64,000 bases of DNA from Pradoshia eiseniae (GTDB taxonomy: Bacteria; Bacillota; Bacilli; Bacillales; Pradoshiaceae): the NCBI RefSeq assembly GCF_002946355.1, contig NZ_PKOZ01000001.1, forward strand, positions 915,931 through 979,930. The letters are read 5' to 3'. Made by a program: the position numbers and the translations under genes. This document shows positions 25,788 to 34,743 of the stretch, piece by piece. The notes beneath the pieces were generated by a model. The model made no database searches and was not told where the DNA came from. It was given only the letters and a program-made list of their open reading frames with translations. Within the stretch, counting starts at the first letter, position 1; each line of letters opens with the position of its first letter.

Positions 25788-26480
25788 ATGGGGCTTTCAA
25801 TTTCTGTTCAATCTATAACGAAAGAATTCAAAGGAGATGGCTTTAAAACACTTGCTTTGGATCATGTGAGTGCAGATTTTCAGGAAGGAGAATTTATTTC
25901 GATTGTCGGAACATCAGGCTCTGGGAAATCGACCTTGCTGAGTATCATAGGTACATTAGATTCACCGACGGATGGAAAACTACTTTTCAATGGAAAAGAC
26001 GCACAACACCTATCACCAAAACAGCTCTCCGATTTCCGCTTTGAACACATTGGCTTTATCTTCCAACAATTTCACCTGCTCCCTACGTTAACTGCTTTAG
26101 AAAACGTCATGTCACCACTGTTTGCTAGAAAAGTTCCCTATAACAAAAAACAACGCGCAGAAGAAGTATTAACCAAAGTTGGTTTAATCGATAAATCAAG
26201 CTCTCTTCCATCCCAATTATCTGGGGGACAGCAACAACGGGTTGCTATCGCGCGGGCTCTTATACATGAACCTAATTGGCTGCTTGCAGATGAGCCTACC
26301 GGAAATCTGGATACAGAGAATAGCGAGATTATCTTTGACTTACTTTCTTCCTTAAATGAGGAAAAAGGATGCGGAGTAATCTTTGTTACTCACGATCCGG
26401 TTTTAGCACAAAAAACTGGTAGAATGATAAAAATGAAGGATGGTCGCATTCTCACAGATTGGAAGGATGATACGTTATGA
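25788..26480 (+). CDS. ABC transporter ATP-binding protein (MacB/LolD/FtsE type)
   Basis: 230-residue ATPase with Walker A GTSGSGKST (about residues 42-50), Q-loop FIFQQFHLLP, signature LSGGQQQRVAIARAL, Walker B WLLADEPTGNLD and the H-loop VTHD. The TGNLDTENS and QQFHLLPTLTALENVMSPL segments are typical of the MacB/LolD group that energises FtsX-like permeases, often for mechanical work or peptide/lipid export rather than classical uptake. ATG 25788 is chosen over GTG 25782 because the GTGGGG ribosome site is then well spaced. Stop and next start overlap (ATGA), so it is coupled to the permease. Confidence 0.92.
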   Translation: MGLSISVQSITKEFKGDGFKTLALDHVSADFQEGEFISIVGTSGSGKSTLLSIIGTLDSPTDGKLLFNGKDAQHLSPKQLSDFRFEHIGFIFQQFHLLPTLTALENVMSPLFARKVPYNKKQRAEEVLTKVGLIDKSSSLPSQLSGGQQQRVAIARALIHEPNWLLADEPTGNLDTENSEIIFDLLSSLNEEKGCGVIFVTHDPVLAQKTGRMIKMKDGRILTDWKDDTL

Positions 26481-29400
26481 TTCGATTCATCTGGAATAAC
26501 TGGTGGCGAAATAAAGGAAGGTTTCTGCTTTTGCTGGCAGGCGCCCTCATTGTCAGCACAGGTCTTAGCTATTTAGTCGGTGTGTCCCAAACGAATAACG
26601 GCACGATTGTGAAAGAATTGCAAAATCGCTGGAAATCTTCCTACCATATCGTTGTTCGTCCTCCTGAAGCACGTAGTGTCACAGAGGATTTAAACCTTCT
26701 CGAGCCTAATTATCAAAGCGGATTATCAGGAGGGATTAGTCTTGTTCAATATAAAAAAATCAAAGAAATCCAGGATATTGAGATTGCTGCCCCTATCGCC
26801 ATGCTTGGTTTTATTTCAAACTCTGTTCAATTGGAGAAATTATCATTCAAGGAACAGGGTATATACCGGTTAGAAATAACGGAAAAAGCCAACTCAGGTG
26901 CTGATGTAGAAACATATTCTAATTCGGATTATTGGTCAAACGGCATTTGGCAGCCTAAATCAGGTCTTGGAACAGAATATGGCGTCTACCCGGTTTATGA
27001 GAATTTTACCATTGGTCATGGTTCGTATGTGATGCTGGCCGGAATAGACCCTGAAGCTGAAGCTGCCTTAGTAGGGTTGGACGAATCTATCATCGAGAAT
27101 AAGAACAGTCGGTATTTTACAAACGAAGATACCCCATCTTTCTATGATGATGGTGAATTTACTCAGCATCAAATCCCCATTCTTTTAAGCAATCAAGAAT
27201 ACACTGATTCGACCATGACTTATACATTATCTAAGGTAGACATTCCATATCCTTCTGATCAACAAGTCTCTATTATGGAATCGATTAAGGATAAAGGCGG
27301 GAAAGCATACTTAGATAAGCAAGAGACAACAGTAGTGAAGTTATATGAGTTTACCACGAAGGAAACCCACAAAAAATTACTTAATGCTATTATGAATCCG
27401 ACATCCGAAGCCATATATGACAGTCAAAATATCATTGCCTTTAAATCTTCTGATGTAGAATATGAGCCTGTTACCAGCCCTTTTAAAGAGCAATGGCCTT
27501 ATGCCTATGAGGTTAAGCCTTACATCATTCCTGAAAACCTCGGTCTTAAAGAAAAGATAGCGTACCGTTCCGTCAATATGTTCAATGAAGACTCTTTAAA
27601 ATGGCCACGAGTTACACTGGATGTTAAAGGAGTTTACGACCCATCTAAATTGAAATTATCAAAGGATCCTTTGACTGAACTTCCAATGGAAACCTATTTT
27701 CCTGCAAAGGCCAAGTGGGTATTGGATAAGAACGGGAATCCGGTTAACCCTTCATCTGATATGATTCCGCTGGATAATCCCTATGGTTTTTTAACAAAAC
27801 CGCCATCCATGCTGACAACAATTGAAGCTGCTGCTGGTATTCTTGGTGAAAAGCCGATTTCCTCCATTCGAATTAAGGTCCATGATGTTGAAAAGATGGA
27901 TGATGCCAGTGCTGAACTTTTAAAAAAAGTAGCTAAGCAAATCGAAGACGAGACAGGATTAATAACAGATATCACGCTGGGTTCTTCTCCGCAACCGGCA
28001 TTAACCTACATTCCGGGTACTAAAACTAAAGATTCCCTTGGCTGGATTGAGCAGCCCTGGATAAAGTTAGGTTCTTCTGTATCTATATTTCAGGAAGCTA
28101 AGATTGGATTAAGTGGGGTTATAGCCAGTGTAATCCTCGTAGCGATTGTGTATGTGTTTTCTTCCAATCTTGTCATGATGTATACGCGAAGAAAAGAATT
28201 TGCCGTCTTGTTGTCTATTGGTTGGCGCCCTGGTCAATTATCGAGACTTTTATTTATGGAAGCTACATTATTAGGTATCTTTGTTTCCCTAACCAGCTGG
28301 CTTATTCTTGGCTACATTTATCTCACCAGTGAAATCAGCCCATCTCTTTTCCGTTTTATTCTGATAGGTTTATTTGGTTTGATGATCTATTGGCTAGGAA
28401 CGATTATTCCTGCATTATTGGTTAGGAAAATCAAACCTTATGAAACAATGAAATCAGGTGAAGTCTCCTCTGTTGGAAAGCGGTGGATTCCATCAAGGTC
28501 CATCTGGACCATGAGTTTACATTATCTGGTGGGTAAGTGGAAGAGAAGTCTTTTATCGATTATCTCGATATCGCTTCCGACAGCATTATTTATCGTCTTT
28601 TTATTCGTCACTTTCCGTTTAAAAGGAGTAATGTATGCTACATGGCTTGGACAATATGTAGCAGTGGAAGTGAGTTCCCTTCATTATATTGCGATGGGAG
28701 TCGCTTTACTGATTTCTATTCTAACAACTACTGAGATTATCTGGCAAAACGTCTCGGAAAGGCAGCCTGAAATTGCTATATTGAAATCAGTAGGCTGGTA
28801 TAATCAATCGATTTACTGGCTAGTGATACTTGAGGGAGTTTTTAGTGGTTTTTTTGCCGGCATCATTGGAATAGCATTGGCTATTTTCTTCGTTTGGGAA
28901 TTGTATGGAATCTTCCCAGCTGAACAGCTCGTTTTTTTTCTTTTGGCTATATTTATCCCTATTCTAACTGGGATGTTAGGGGCTGTCTTTCCTGCTTCAA
29001 AGGCGATGAAAATCCAACCATATCAAGGGATGAGTGGAACGGCTGAGTATTCCAGGAAGACAGAAAAACAAATGAAAATCGCTCTATTTGGAATAAGTGC
29101 TCTACTTTTTATCGGTCTTATTGGTCTGCTGGCAAATGCGATACCGGAAATGAAGGAATCAAATGCTGTGCCTGTAAATACTAATCAAGTGATGACGACA
29201 GAGGGGGAAACGACGAAAAAGGCAGATATAACTGTTAACCATACGATTCCTAACGAGAAAAGTGGCGATATCCCAGCATCCTTACAAAGCTTTTATGATG
29301 AAGCCTGGAAAACAGTCCAGCTTGGTGAAACAATAAAAAACTCTCCGATACAATCATTTAAACGAAGTGAAGTCTCTATTAAAGAGATTCCGGCAAATCA

Positions 29401-29686
29401 TATGGAGTATATATCTATTACAATGGATGTGAAAAATGAAGAAGATGCAGAGGGAGGCAATTTGAATATTAAACCAGTTGGGTTTAAAATGGTTGATGGA
29501 GATGGGAAGGAATATATGCCAATTGATATTGAGATACCAAAGAAAAAGCATTGGAATGGTTATCAATTAGCTCCTGGAGGCCATGTTCAATTTAAACTTA
29601 CCTTTGAAGTTCCAAATAGCAAAAAACCAATGGTCTTGATTTATCTTTCATCATATGAAGTAGGTCCTGTTTTAGTAGAAATATGA
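26477..29686 (+). CDS. Large FtsX-like ABC permease with a C-terminal extracellular beta domain
   Basis: 1069 residues. One N-terminal membrane helix (about 12-32) is followed by a ~500-residue extracellular region, then a first FtsX core with helices (about 535-660, including MYTRRKEFAVLLSIGWRPGQL), a second FtsX core (about 735-870, including SERQPEIAILKSVGW), and a last helix at about 875-893. The final ~175 residues lie outside the core: a linker (about 895-925) and a beta domain resembling DUF4352-type immunoglobulin-like modules (VSIKEIPANHMEYISITMDV .. KPVGFKMVDGDGKEYMPI .. LAPGGHVQFKLTFEVPN). The length far exceeds the usual 400-850. Substrate unknown. Translationally coupled to the ATPase. 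Confidence 0.85.
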   Translation: MIRFIWNNWWRNKGRFLLLLAGALIVSTGLSYLVGVSQTNNGTIVKELQNRWKSSYHIVVRPPEARSVTEDLNLLEPNYQSGLSGGISLVQYKKIKEIQDIEIAAPIAMLGFISNSVQLEKLSFKEQGIYRLEITEKANSGADVETYSNSDYWSNGIWQPKSGLGTEYGVYPVYENFTIGHGSYVMLAGIDPEAEAALVGLDESIIENKNSRYFTNEDTPSFYDDGEFTQHQIPILLSNQEYTDSTMTYTLSKVDIPYPSDQQVSIMESIKDKGGKAYLDKQETTVVKLYEFTTKETHKKLLNAIMNPTSEAIYDSQNIIAFKSSDVEYEPVTSPFKEQWPYAYEVKPYIIPENLGLKEKIAYRSVNMFNEDSLKWPRVTLDVKGVYDPSKLKLSKDPLTELPMETYFPAKAKWVLDKNGNPVNPSSDMIPLDNPYGFLTKPPSMLTTIEAAAGILGEKPISSIRIKVHDVEKMDDASAELLKKVAKQIEDETGLITDITLGSSPQPALTYIPGTKTKDSLGWIEQPWIKLGSSVSIFQEAKIGLSGVIASVILVAIVYVFSSNLVMMYTRRKEFAVLLSIGWRPGQLSRLLFMEATLLGIFVSLTSWLILGYIYLTSEISPSLFRFILIGLFGLMIYWLGTIIPALLVRKIKPYETMKSGEVSSVGKRWIPSRSIWTMSLHYLVGKWKRSLLSIISISLPTALFIVFLFVTFRLKGVMYATWLGQYVAVEVSSLHYIAMGVALLISILTTTEIIWQNVSERQPEIAILKSVGWYNQSIYWLVILEGVFSGFFAGIIGIALAIFFVWELYGIFPAEQLVFFLLAIFIPILTGMLGAVFPASKAMKIQPYQGMSGTAEYSRKTEKQMKIALFGISALLFIGLIGLLANAIPEMKESNAVPVNTNQVMTTEGETTKKADITVNHTIPNEKSGDIPASLQSFYDEAWKTVQLGETIKNSPIQSFKRSEVSIKEIPANHMEYISITMDVKNEEDAEGGNLNIKPVGFKMVDGDGKEYMPIDIEIPKKKHWNGYQLAPGGHVQFKLTFEVPNSKKPMVLIYLSSYEVGPVLVEI

Positions 29687-29758
29687 AGGAAGAGAACATG
29701 TTGGAAAAATGTTTTTTAAAAAGATTTCACTTGAGCTAAAAAATATCTTTCGAATCAG

Positions 29759-29787
29759 TTGACTTTTCTCATCCAACTTTTCATAAT
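29759..29787 (+). promoter_or_regulatory. SigA-type promoter of the proBA leader
   Basis: TTGACT, 17 bases, CATAAT. It lies just upstream of the T-box leader. Confidence 0.75.
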
Positions 29788-29813
29788 AATAAGAAATATT
29801 ATGAACGTTAACG

Positions 29814-30057
29814 GAGGACTAGTAACCCTTATATGATCCGAATGATGGAAAGAGAGCAGGATAAACAGCTGAAATATCCTGCATGTTCGGCAATATGCGG
29901 TGAACCTGCCTCCCGAGTCCCTTTAATCGAGGGCGCTTTTAGAGCGTTAACATAGATTGAGCGGAATGCTTATGTCAGCATTCAAGTTAGGTGGTACCAC
30001 GGAAATCATGCCCTTTTCGTCCTTACATCATGATAAGGATTGGAGAGGGCTTTTTTC
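29814..30057 (+). promoter_or_regulatory. Proline-specific T-box leader of proBA
   Basis: T-box riboswitches read the charging state of a tRNA and allow readthrough when it is uncharged. Stem I closes with GGAGG (29814-29818) and CCTCC (29909-29913). The specifier loop has the 5' AGTA and a 3' GAACCTG, so the specifier codon reads CCT, proline. The conserved T-box sequence AGGTGGTACCACGG is at 29989-30002. It is followed by the terminator hairpin at 30009-30057. The leader is followed by proline biosynthesis genes, so specifier and target agree. Confidence 0.92.
30009..30057 (+). terminator. T-box-controlled terminator
   Basis: GCCCTTTTCGTCCTTA pairs with TAAGGATTGGAGAGGGC and is followed by TTTTTT. 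In the antiterminated state its 5' side competes with the T-box bulge region. Confidence 0.85.
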
Positions 30058-30086
30058 TATTTTTAGCAACAAAGGAGGTCAACCAC

Positions 30087-31211
30087 GTGTCAAAAAAGAG
30101 GATTGTCTTAAAAATAGGCAGCAGCTCGCTAACGAATTCTAAAGGCGAAATAGACGAACAAAAATTTATGGATCATATCAAGGCAATCGCAGCCTTGCGC
30201 AGCTTTGGCCACGAGATTGTTTTGGTTTCATCAGGTGCAGTGGCTGCCGGTTTCCGTGCGCTTGGATACCCCGGGAGACCGGTGACACTTAAAGGAAAGC
30301 AGGCTGCAGCGGCAGTGGGACAAAGCCTGCTGATACAAAACTATATGCTAAAGCTAGGGCAATATAAGATTACGCCTGCACAGATTCTCCTCACGAGGGC
30401 CGATTTCTCCATAAAGGAGCGGTACAAAAATGCCTATTCAACATTGGAGGAATTATTGGGCCGCGGCATCATTCCGATTATCAATGAAAATGATACGGTG
30501 TCCGTTGCAGAGTTGACGTTTGGAGATAATGATATGCTTTCTGCCTTGGTCAGTGGTTTGGTTCATGCCGAGCAATTAATCATTTTGACGGATATCAATG
30601 GAGTCTATGATTCTCACCCAGCGAAGAATAAGATGGCAAAGAGATTCGACCAAATTGATGAGGTGACTAGTCCATTATTATCCATTGCGGAAGGCTCAGG
30701 AACAAAAATCGGCACAGGCGGCATGCTTTCTAAGCTGTTGGCGGCAAGGACGGCCAATTCCCTCGGGGTTAAAGTGTTCATTGGTTCAGGACATGGCGAA
30801 AATAAATTGCTTAATATTATGGCAGGGTGCGGGGATGGAACTTATGTCGGCGGGGAGAATTTGAGTTCATTGAAAAACACGAAGCAGTGGATTGCCTTCC
30901 ATTCAGCTGTCACAGGCAGAATTTTCGTTGATGAGGGAGCCGAGCAGGCTTTGCTTAATAGAGGAAGCAGTTTGCTGCCTGCAGGTATTCAGAAGCTATC
31001 TGGTTCCTTCGAAAAAGGAGATGTCGTAGAGGTTCATGGAAAATCAGGACTTCTTGGAAAGGGAGAGGTGCTATATCCCTCCTATATCCTGGAGAGAATG
31101 ATTGGCAAGCAAAGCACAGAGCTTGCCTATGGCACAAATATGAGCATGGAAATCATCCATCGTGATCAATGGGTGACGATACCTAGAGAGAGGAAGATAA
31201 TCAATGAGTGA
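30087..31211 (+). CDS. proB: Glutamate 5-kinase
   Basis: First step of proline synthesis: ATP-dependent phosphorylation of glutamate. 374 residues with an amino-acid-kinase domain (KRIVLKIGSSSLTNSKG, VLVSSGAVAAGF, INENDTVS, LTDINGVYDSHP, GTGGMLSKLLAA) and a C-terminal PUA domain (about 280-374). I place the start at GTG 30087, eight bases after AAAGGAGGT; longer readings would run into the T-box terminator. The stop overlaps the proA start by eight bases. Proline is also an osmolyte in Bacilli, but T-box control points to the anabolic, proline-starvation-induced role. Confidence 0.95.
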   Translation: MSKKRIVLKIGSSSLTNSKGEIDEQKFMDHIKAIAALRSFGHEIVLVSSGAVAAGFRALGYPGRPVTLKGKQAAAAVGQSLLIQNYMLKLGQYKITPAQILLTRADFSIKERYKNAYSTLEELLGRGIIPIINENDTVSVAELTFGDNDMLSALVSGLVHAEQLIILTDINGVYDSHPAKNKMAKRFDQIDEVTSPLLSIAEGSGTKIGTGGMLSKLLAARTANSLGVKVFIGSGHGENKLLNIMAGCGDGTYVGGENLSSLKNTKQWIAFHSAVTGRIFVDEGAEQALLNRGSSLLPAGIQKLSGSFEKGDVVEVHGKSGLLGKGEVLYPSYILERMIGKQSTELAYGTNMSMEIIHRDQWVTIPRERKIINE

Positions 31212-32451
31212 GGTCAGGGAAAAAGGAAGAATCGCCAAAGAAGCCAGCTTTGCCTTATTGAATGTTTCAGCAGAAGAGAAGAATGCAGCCCTAAGCTTGA
31301 TTGCAGAGAAACTGTTGTCTGAAAAAGATTATCTGATTCAGGAAAATGCCCGCGACCTTAGGGCTGGACAAGAAGCAGGTTTGACAGAATCAGTTCTGGA
31401 CCGGATTATGCTAAATGAAAAACGGATTGAAGATATGTCTGCTGCGATTAAGCTTTTGATTGAAATGAAGGACCCGATTGGAGATGTTCTTGAAACCATC
31501 AAAAAAGAAAATGGTCTCTTCATTCAAAAGAAGACGGTGCCAATCGGCGTTATCGGAATGATTTATGAGGCAAGACCAAACGTGACGGTGGATGCGGCAA
31601 CTCTCGCATTAAAGACCGGGAATGCCGTTGTGCTTCGCGGCAGTTCATCTGCCAAATATTCGAACGAAGCGCTCGTTAAGGTCATTCATGAAGCTTTGTC
31701 CCAATCAGCGATCACGCCTGAGAGCATACAGCTGATTGAAGATACAAGCAGGGAGACGGCGAAGGAGCTGTTCACACTCAATGAATTTCTGGATGTTCTT
31801 ATCCCGCGCGGAGGCAAAAAACTGATTGAAACAGTCGTCAAGGAATCAACGGTACCAGTGTTAGAGACCGGTGCCGGCAATTGCCATTTGTATGTCGACC
31901 AAACCGCCAATTTTGAGATGGCCTGCCAAATAGCCATCAATGCGAAAACGCAAAGGCCTAGTGTTTGCAATGCGATTGAGTCCATTTTAATAGAGAACGA
32001 ATGGTTTTCTCGTCATGGCCATGCCTTCCTGCAAGAGCTTCATGAGCATGGTGTGACGATTTATGGTGATGATGAAATATGCCATGCTTATGAGCCAGCT
32101 CATTGTGCGGATAAAGATGACTGGGGCAAGGAATACCTTGGTCTTGAGGTAAGTATAAAGATCGTTTCTGACGTGGATGAAGCGATTGCTCATATTAATC
32201 AATATGGAACGAAACACTCAGAGGCCATTATCAGTGAGGATGAGGAGAATGTTCGCCTATTCATGAATTTAGTGGACGCAGCAGCCGTGTACCATAATGC
32301 TTCTACAAGATTCACGGACGGATTTGAGTTTGGCTATGGCGCAGAAATCGGAATCAGCACACAAAAGCTGCATGCCCGTGGCCCTATGGGGCTGAAAGCC
32401 TTAACCTCCAATAAATTTTATGTTTATGGGGAAGGGCAAATCAGGGGGTAG
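31204..32451 (+). CDS. proA: Glutamate-5-semialdehyde dehydrogenase (gamma-glutamyl phosphate reductase)
   Basis: Reduces gamma-glutamyl phosphate to glutamate semialdehyde with NADPH. 415 residues, family length. Conserved segments include PIGVIGMIYEARPNVTVDAATLALKTGNAVVLRGSS-type nucleotide-binding loop, VPVLETGAGNCHLYVD, and the catalytic Cys in TQRPSVCNAIESILI. Ends with HARGPMGLKALTSNKFYVYGEGQIRG. Overlaps proB; both follow the proline T-box. The third enzyme, ProC/ProI, is not in the window. A terminator follows. Confidence 0.96.
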   Translation: MSEVREKGRIAKEASFALLNVSAEEKNAALSLIAEKLLSEKDYLIQENARDLRAGQEAGLTESVLDRIMLNEKRIEDMSAAIKLLIEMKDPIGDVLETIKKENGLFIQKKTVPIGVIGMIYEARPNVTVDAATLALKTGNAVVLRGSSSAKYSNEALVKVIHEALSQSAITPESIQLIEDTSRETAKELFTLNEFLDVLIPRGGKKLIETVVKESTVPVLETGAGNCHLYVDQTANFEMACQIAINAKTQRPSVCNAIESILIENEWFSRHGHAFLQELHEHGVTIYGDDEICHAYEPAHCADKDDWGKEYLGLEVSIKIVSDVDEAIAHINQYGTKHSEAIISEDEENVRLFMNLVDAAAVYHNASTRFTDGFEFGYGAEIGISTQKLHARGPMGLKALTSNKFYVYGEGQIRG

Positions 32452-32458
32452 ATGATAT

Positions 32459-32510
32459 TTGACTGGTGTGAAGATGGTAATTAACCATATTCATTTCAGT
32501 CAATTTTTTT
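32459..32510 (+). terminator. Rho-independent terminator after proA
   Basis: TTGACTG pairs with CAGTCAA at the base, ATGGT with ACCAT near the tip, and the structure is followed by TTTTTTT. Confidence 0.82.
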
Positions 32511-32545
32511 GTTGGGTGAAATCTCTAGTAGATACCTCACAGATG

Positions 32546-32579
32546 CTAAATGCCTATCAAACTGATGATAGGCATTTAG
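32546..32579. other. Strong 13-bp hairpin without T tract
   Basis: CTAAATGCCTATC and its exact reverse complement enclose an eight-base loop. No T run follows on either strand. The 32452-33121 interval otherwise holds the proA terminator and the small minus-strand frame at 32676. Confidence 0.5.
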
Positions 32580-32675
32580 TATGCAATTAAGTTATATAAA
32601 TAAGAAATTTTTTTCTAAATATTAAAATGTAGAGAAAATTATTTACATTAATCCCTATACCTGGTATATTTTTAC

Positions 32676-32765
32676 TTATAAGAAGAAGCAACTTAAATTG
32701 AAATATTCGTTGATAATTGGTCGATCAGTTACTGTATTGGCCAACGATTTGTTGTTTTTATCCAT
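32676..32765 (-). CDS. Possible 29-residue peptide
   Basis: ATG with an excellent ribosome site, TTCGGAGGAG, six bases upstream. The predicted peptide is MDKNNKSLANTVTDR followed by a more hydrophobic end that finishes NLSCFFL. No family recognised. The strong ribosome site is the only support, so this may be chance or the start of a decayed gene. Confidence 0.3.
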   Translation of the reverse strand: MDKNNKSLANTVTDRPIINEYFNLSCFFL

Positions 32766-33121
32766 ATTTACTCCTCCGAAAAATTAAGTCATAAGCATTT
32801 GCTTAACAACTTCCTGCTGTAATCACAAGATCCTCCTTTTTTAAAGTTTGTAAATCTCTGTTCATTAGGCTATGCAGAAAATGAGATTCGCTTTACCCGC
32901 TTTGTTTTTACTTCAACTAACTCTAGTTCTCTTAACTTAATTCCATAACATAAATAGAATTTCTACCACAAAGAAGGTAAGGGGGTGTATAAAAAACATC
33001 TAACCAAATCCAACATAAGAATAAGCTGAAATGTTTTGTCACAATTACTATTACTTTACTTATCGTCTATAAAGTTCTGTTATCAAGATACGTTATTTTA
33101 ATTATGAGGGGAGAAACTATT

Positions 33122-34276
33122 GTGAAAAAGGTGATTTTTGCCGTAATTTTAATCGCGCTCGTGTTTGCAGGTCAAAATGGAACGAATATAAGTGCATCAA
33201 ACAAATCAGGGAAAGCGAAATCCATAAAAAAAATTACTTGGGAGCATTCAGGTGAATTGGAAGCGCAAAAGGGATTTGACAAGAATATTGGAACAGCAGG
33301 TGTGCTATCTGGCTCTTATAAAGACTATATAATAGTTGGTGGGGGAGCGAATTTCCCTTATGAAACGGTACTAAATGGTGGTGTAAAGAAACATTATTCA
33401 GATATATATGTACTAAAGAAAGAGAAGGATAAGCTATCTATGGTTCAACATACTAATCTTGATTATGAGATCGGCTATGGAACCTCTATAACGACAGATA
33501 AAGGTGTCTATTATATTGGCGGAAGCCCTGAGCAGGAGTATGCAAATGATATTATTTTGCTAACTGTCGGTAAAGATAAAAGATTAAAAGTGAAGAAAAT
33601 AGGTGATTTACCATTCACCATAAGTGATGGGATTGCGGTAGAGAAAAACGGCAAATTATATATTGGACTTGGTAAACAAAACGGAGTGGGCAGTAATAGT
33701 CTATATGAATATGATTTGAAAACAAACAAAACAAAAAAATTAGCTTCCATACCAGGGGAAAGTGTCCGGAATCAAAGTGTAGCTCAATTATTAAATGGAA
33801 GCTTATATGTATTTAGCGGTGGTGGTTCAGTTGCTTATACAGATGGATACAAATATGACATTGCAAAAAACACTTGGTCAAAAGTATCACCAGTAACGAA
33901 CGGGGAGAAAGAAATTTCTTTGTTAGGAGCTAATTCAGTTAAATTAAATAACGAAGAAATGATGGTGATAGGAGGATTTAATAAAGAAATTTATGATGAT
34001 GCAACAGAAAAATTAAATACCTTACAAGGAGAAGAATTATTAGCCTTTAGAACAAAATACTTTAATGCTGATCCTTATGAGTTTAAATGGAATAAAGATA
34101 TTTTAATATACAATGCGAAAAAGAACACTTGGAAATCCATTGGAAAAGTCCCGTTCGATGCACCATGTGGTGAAGGTTTAGTTTTAATGGGTAATACGAT
34201 TTATTCCATAAATGGAGAAATAAAACCTGGGGTAAGAACAAATGCCATATATTCGGGAACCATGTATTATCAATAA
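33122..34276 (+). CDS. Secreted Kelch-repeat beta-propeller protein
   Basis: 384 residues from a GTG preceded by AGGGGAG; an ATG at 33104 lies upstream of that ribosome site and is rejected. A signal peptide (MKKVIFAVILIALVFAGQNG) is followed by repeated Kelch-type blades: YKDYIIVGGG.., GVYYIGGSPEQEYANDIILL, GKLYIGLGKQNGVGSNSLYEYDLKTNKT, GSLYVFSGGGSVAYTDGYKYDIAKNTW, EMMVIGGFN.., DILIYNAKKNTWKSIGKVP. N-acetylneuraminate epimerase-like propellers have this look, but a sialic-acid role cannot be inferred because no sialate genes are nearby. Probably extracellular and carbohydrate or protein binding. Confidence 0.8.
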   Translation: MKKVIFAVILIALVFAGQNGTNISASNKSGKAKSIKKITWEHSGELEAQKGFDKNIGTAGVLSGSYKDYIIVGGGANFPYETVLNGGVKKHYSDIYVLKKEKDKLSMVQHTNLDYEIGYGTSITTDKGVYYIGGSPEQEYANDIILLTVGKDKRLKVKKIGDLPFTISDGIAVEKNGKLYIGLGKQNGVGSNSLYEYDLKTNKTKKLASIPGESVRNQSVAQLLNGSLYVFSGGGSVAYTDGYKYDIAKNTWSKVSPVTNGEKEISLLGANSVKLNNEEMMVIGGFNKEIYDDATEKLNTLQGEELLAFRTKYFNADPYEFKWNKDILIYNAKKNTWKSIGKVPFDAPCGEGLVLMGNTIYSINGEIKPGVRTNAIYSGTMYYQ

Positions 34277-34355
34277 CTGGGATATAACATGAAAGAGGAA
34301 CAAAATATAAATAAATCATAATAGACTTTGTTTCTTAATTAATGAATTACGGTGA

Positions 34356-34495
34356 AAAACAAGTTCGTTCCATTGAGCTACAGCTACTCCCTTTCCGCGG
34401 GGAGGAAGCAGAGCCTCCTCGGCTACGCCGGGGTCTCTCGCCTTTCCTCTATTTCCGGCAAGAGTCGAGTAGCTTCAGCGAAATTCCACTAGTTA
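34356..34495. repeat. GC-rich palindromic intergenic repeat common in Bacillaceae
   Basis: Contains, in order, GAGCTACAGCTACT, CCGCGGGGAGGAAGCAGAGCCTCCTCGG, GGGGTCTC, CCTCTATTTCCGGCAAGAGTCGAGTAGCT: inverted ends (AGCTACT/AGTAGCT) and internal stems. The composition is far more GC-rich than the flanks. The layout matches the abundant non-coding repeat I know from Bacillus genomes. The 34277-34743 interval holds this element and the bidirectional terminator. Confidence 0.6.
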
Positions 34496-34629
34496 TGATA
34501 ATAGGATGCAAAATAAACCAATGTATAGAATATAAGTAAAAAGCCTAAGCCCATTTGCCTTTTTACTTAAAAAATATGGGCACTTCTATTAAAATTTTGT
34601 CACCACAACAACGATAATAAAGTAGCATC

Positions 34630-34667
34630 GAAAAAGTGAAATGGACCCGGTCCATTTCACTTTTTTC
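34630..34667. terminator. Bidirectional terminator between convergent genes
   Basis: AAAAAGTGAAATGGACC and GGTCCATTTCACTTTTT form a near-perfect 17-bp stem with A and T runs on both sides, so it can serve the Kelch gene on the plus strand and the spore-protein-like gene on the minus strand. Confidence 0.85.
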
Positions 34668-34743
34668 GTATAGGGAAGCCAGTATGTCGCTGATTTTTGC
34701 GCTGTGTCACTGTTAATGACTCTATAAGCACTCAAAGTGTTTA

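Noticed and set aside
29991-30086. Upstream extension of proB
   Set aside because: It would begin within the T-box sequence and read through the terminator; GTG 30087 has a perfect ribosome site.
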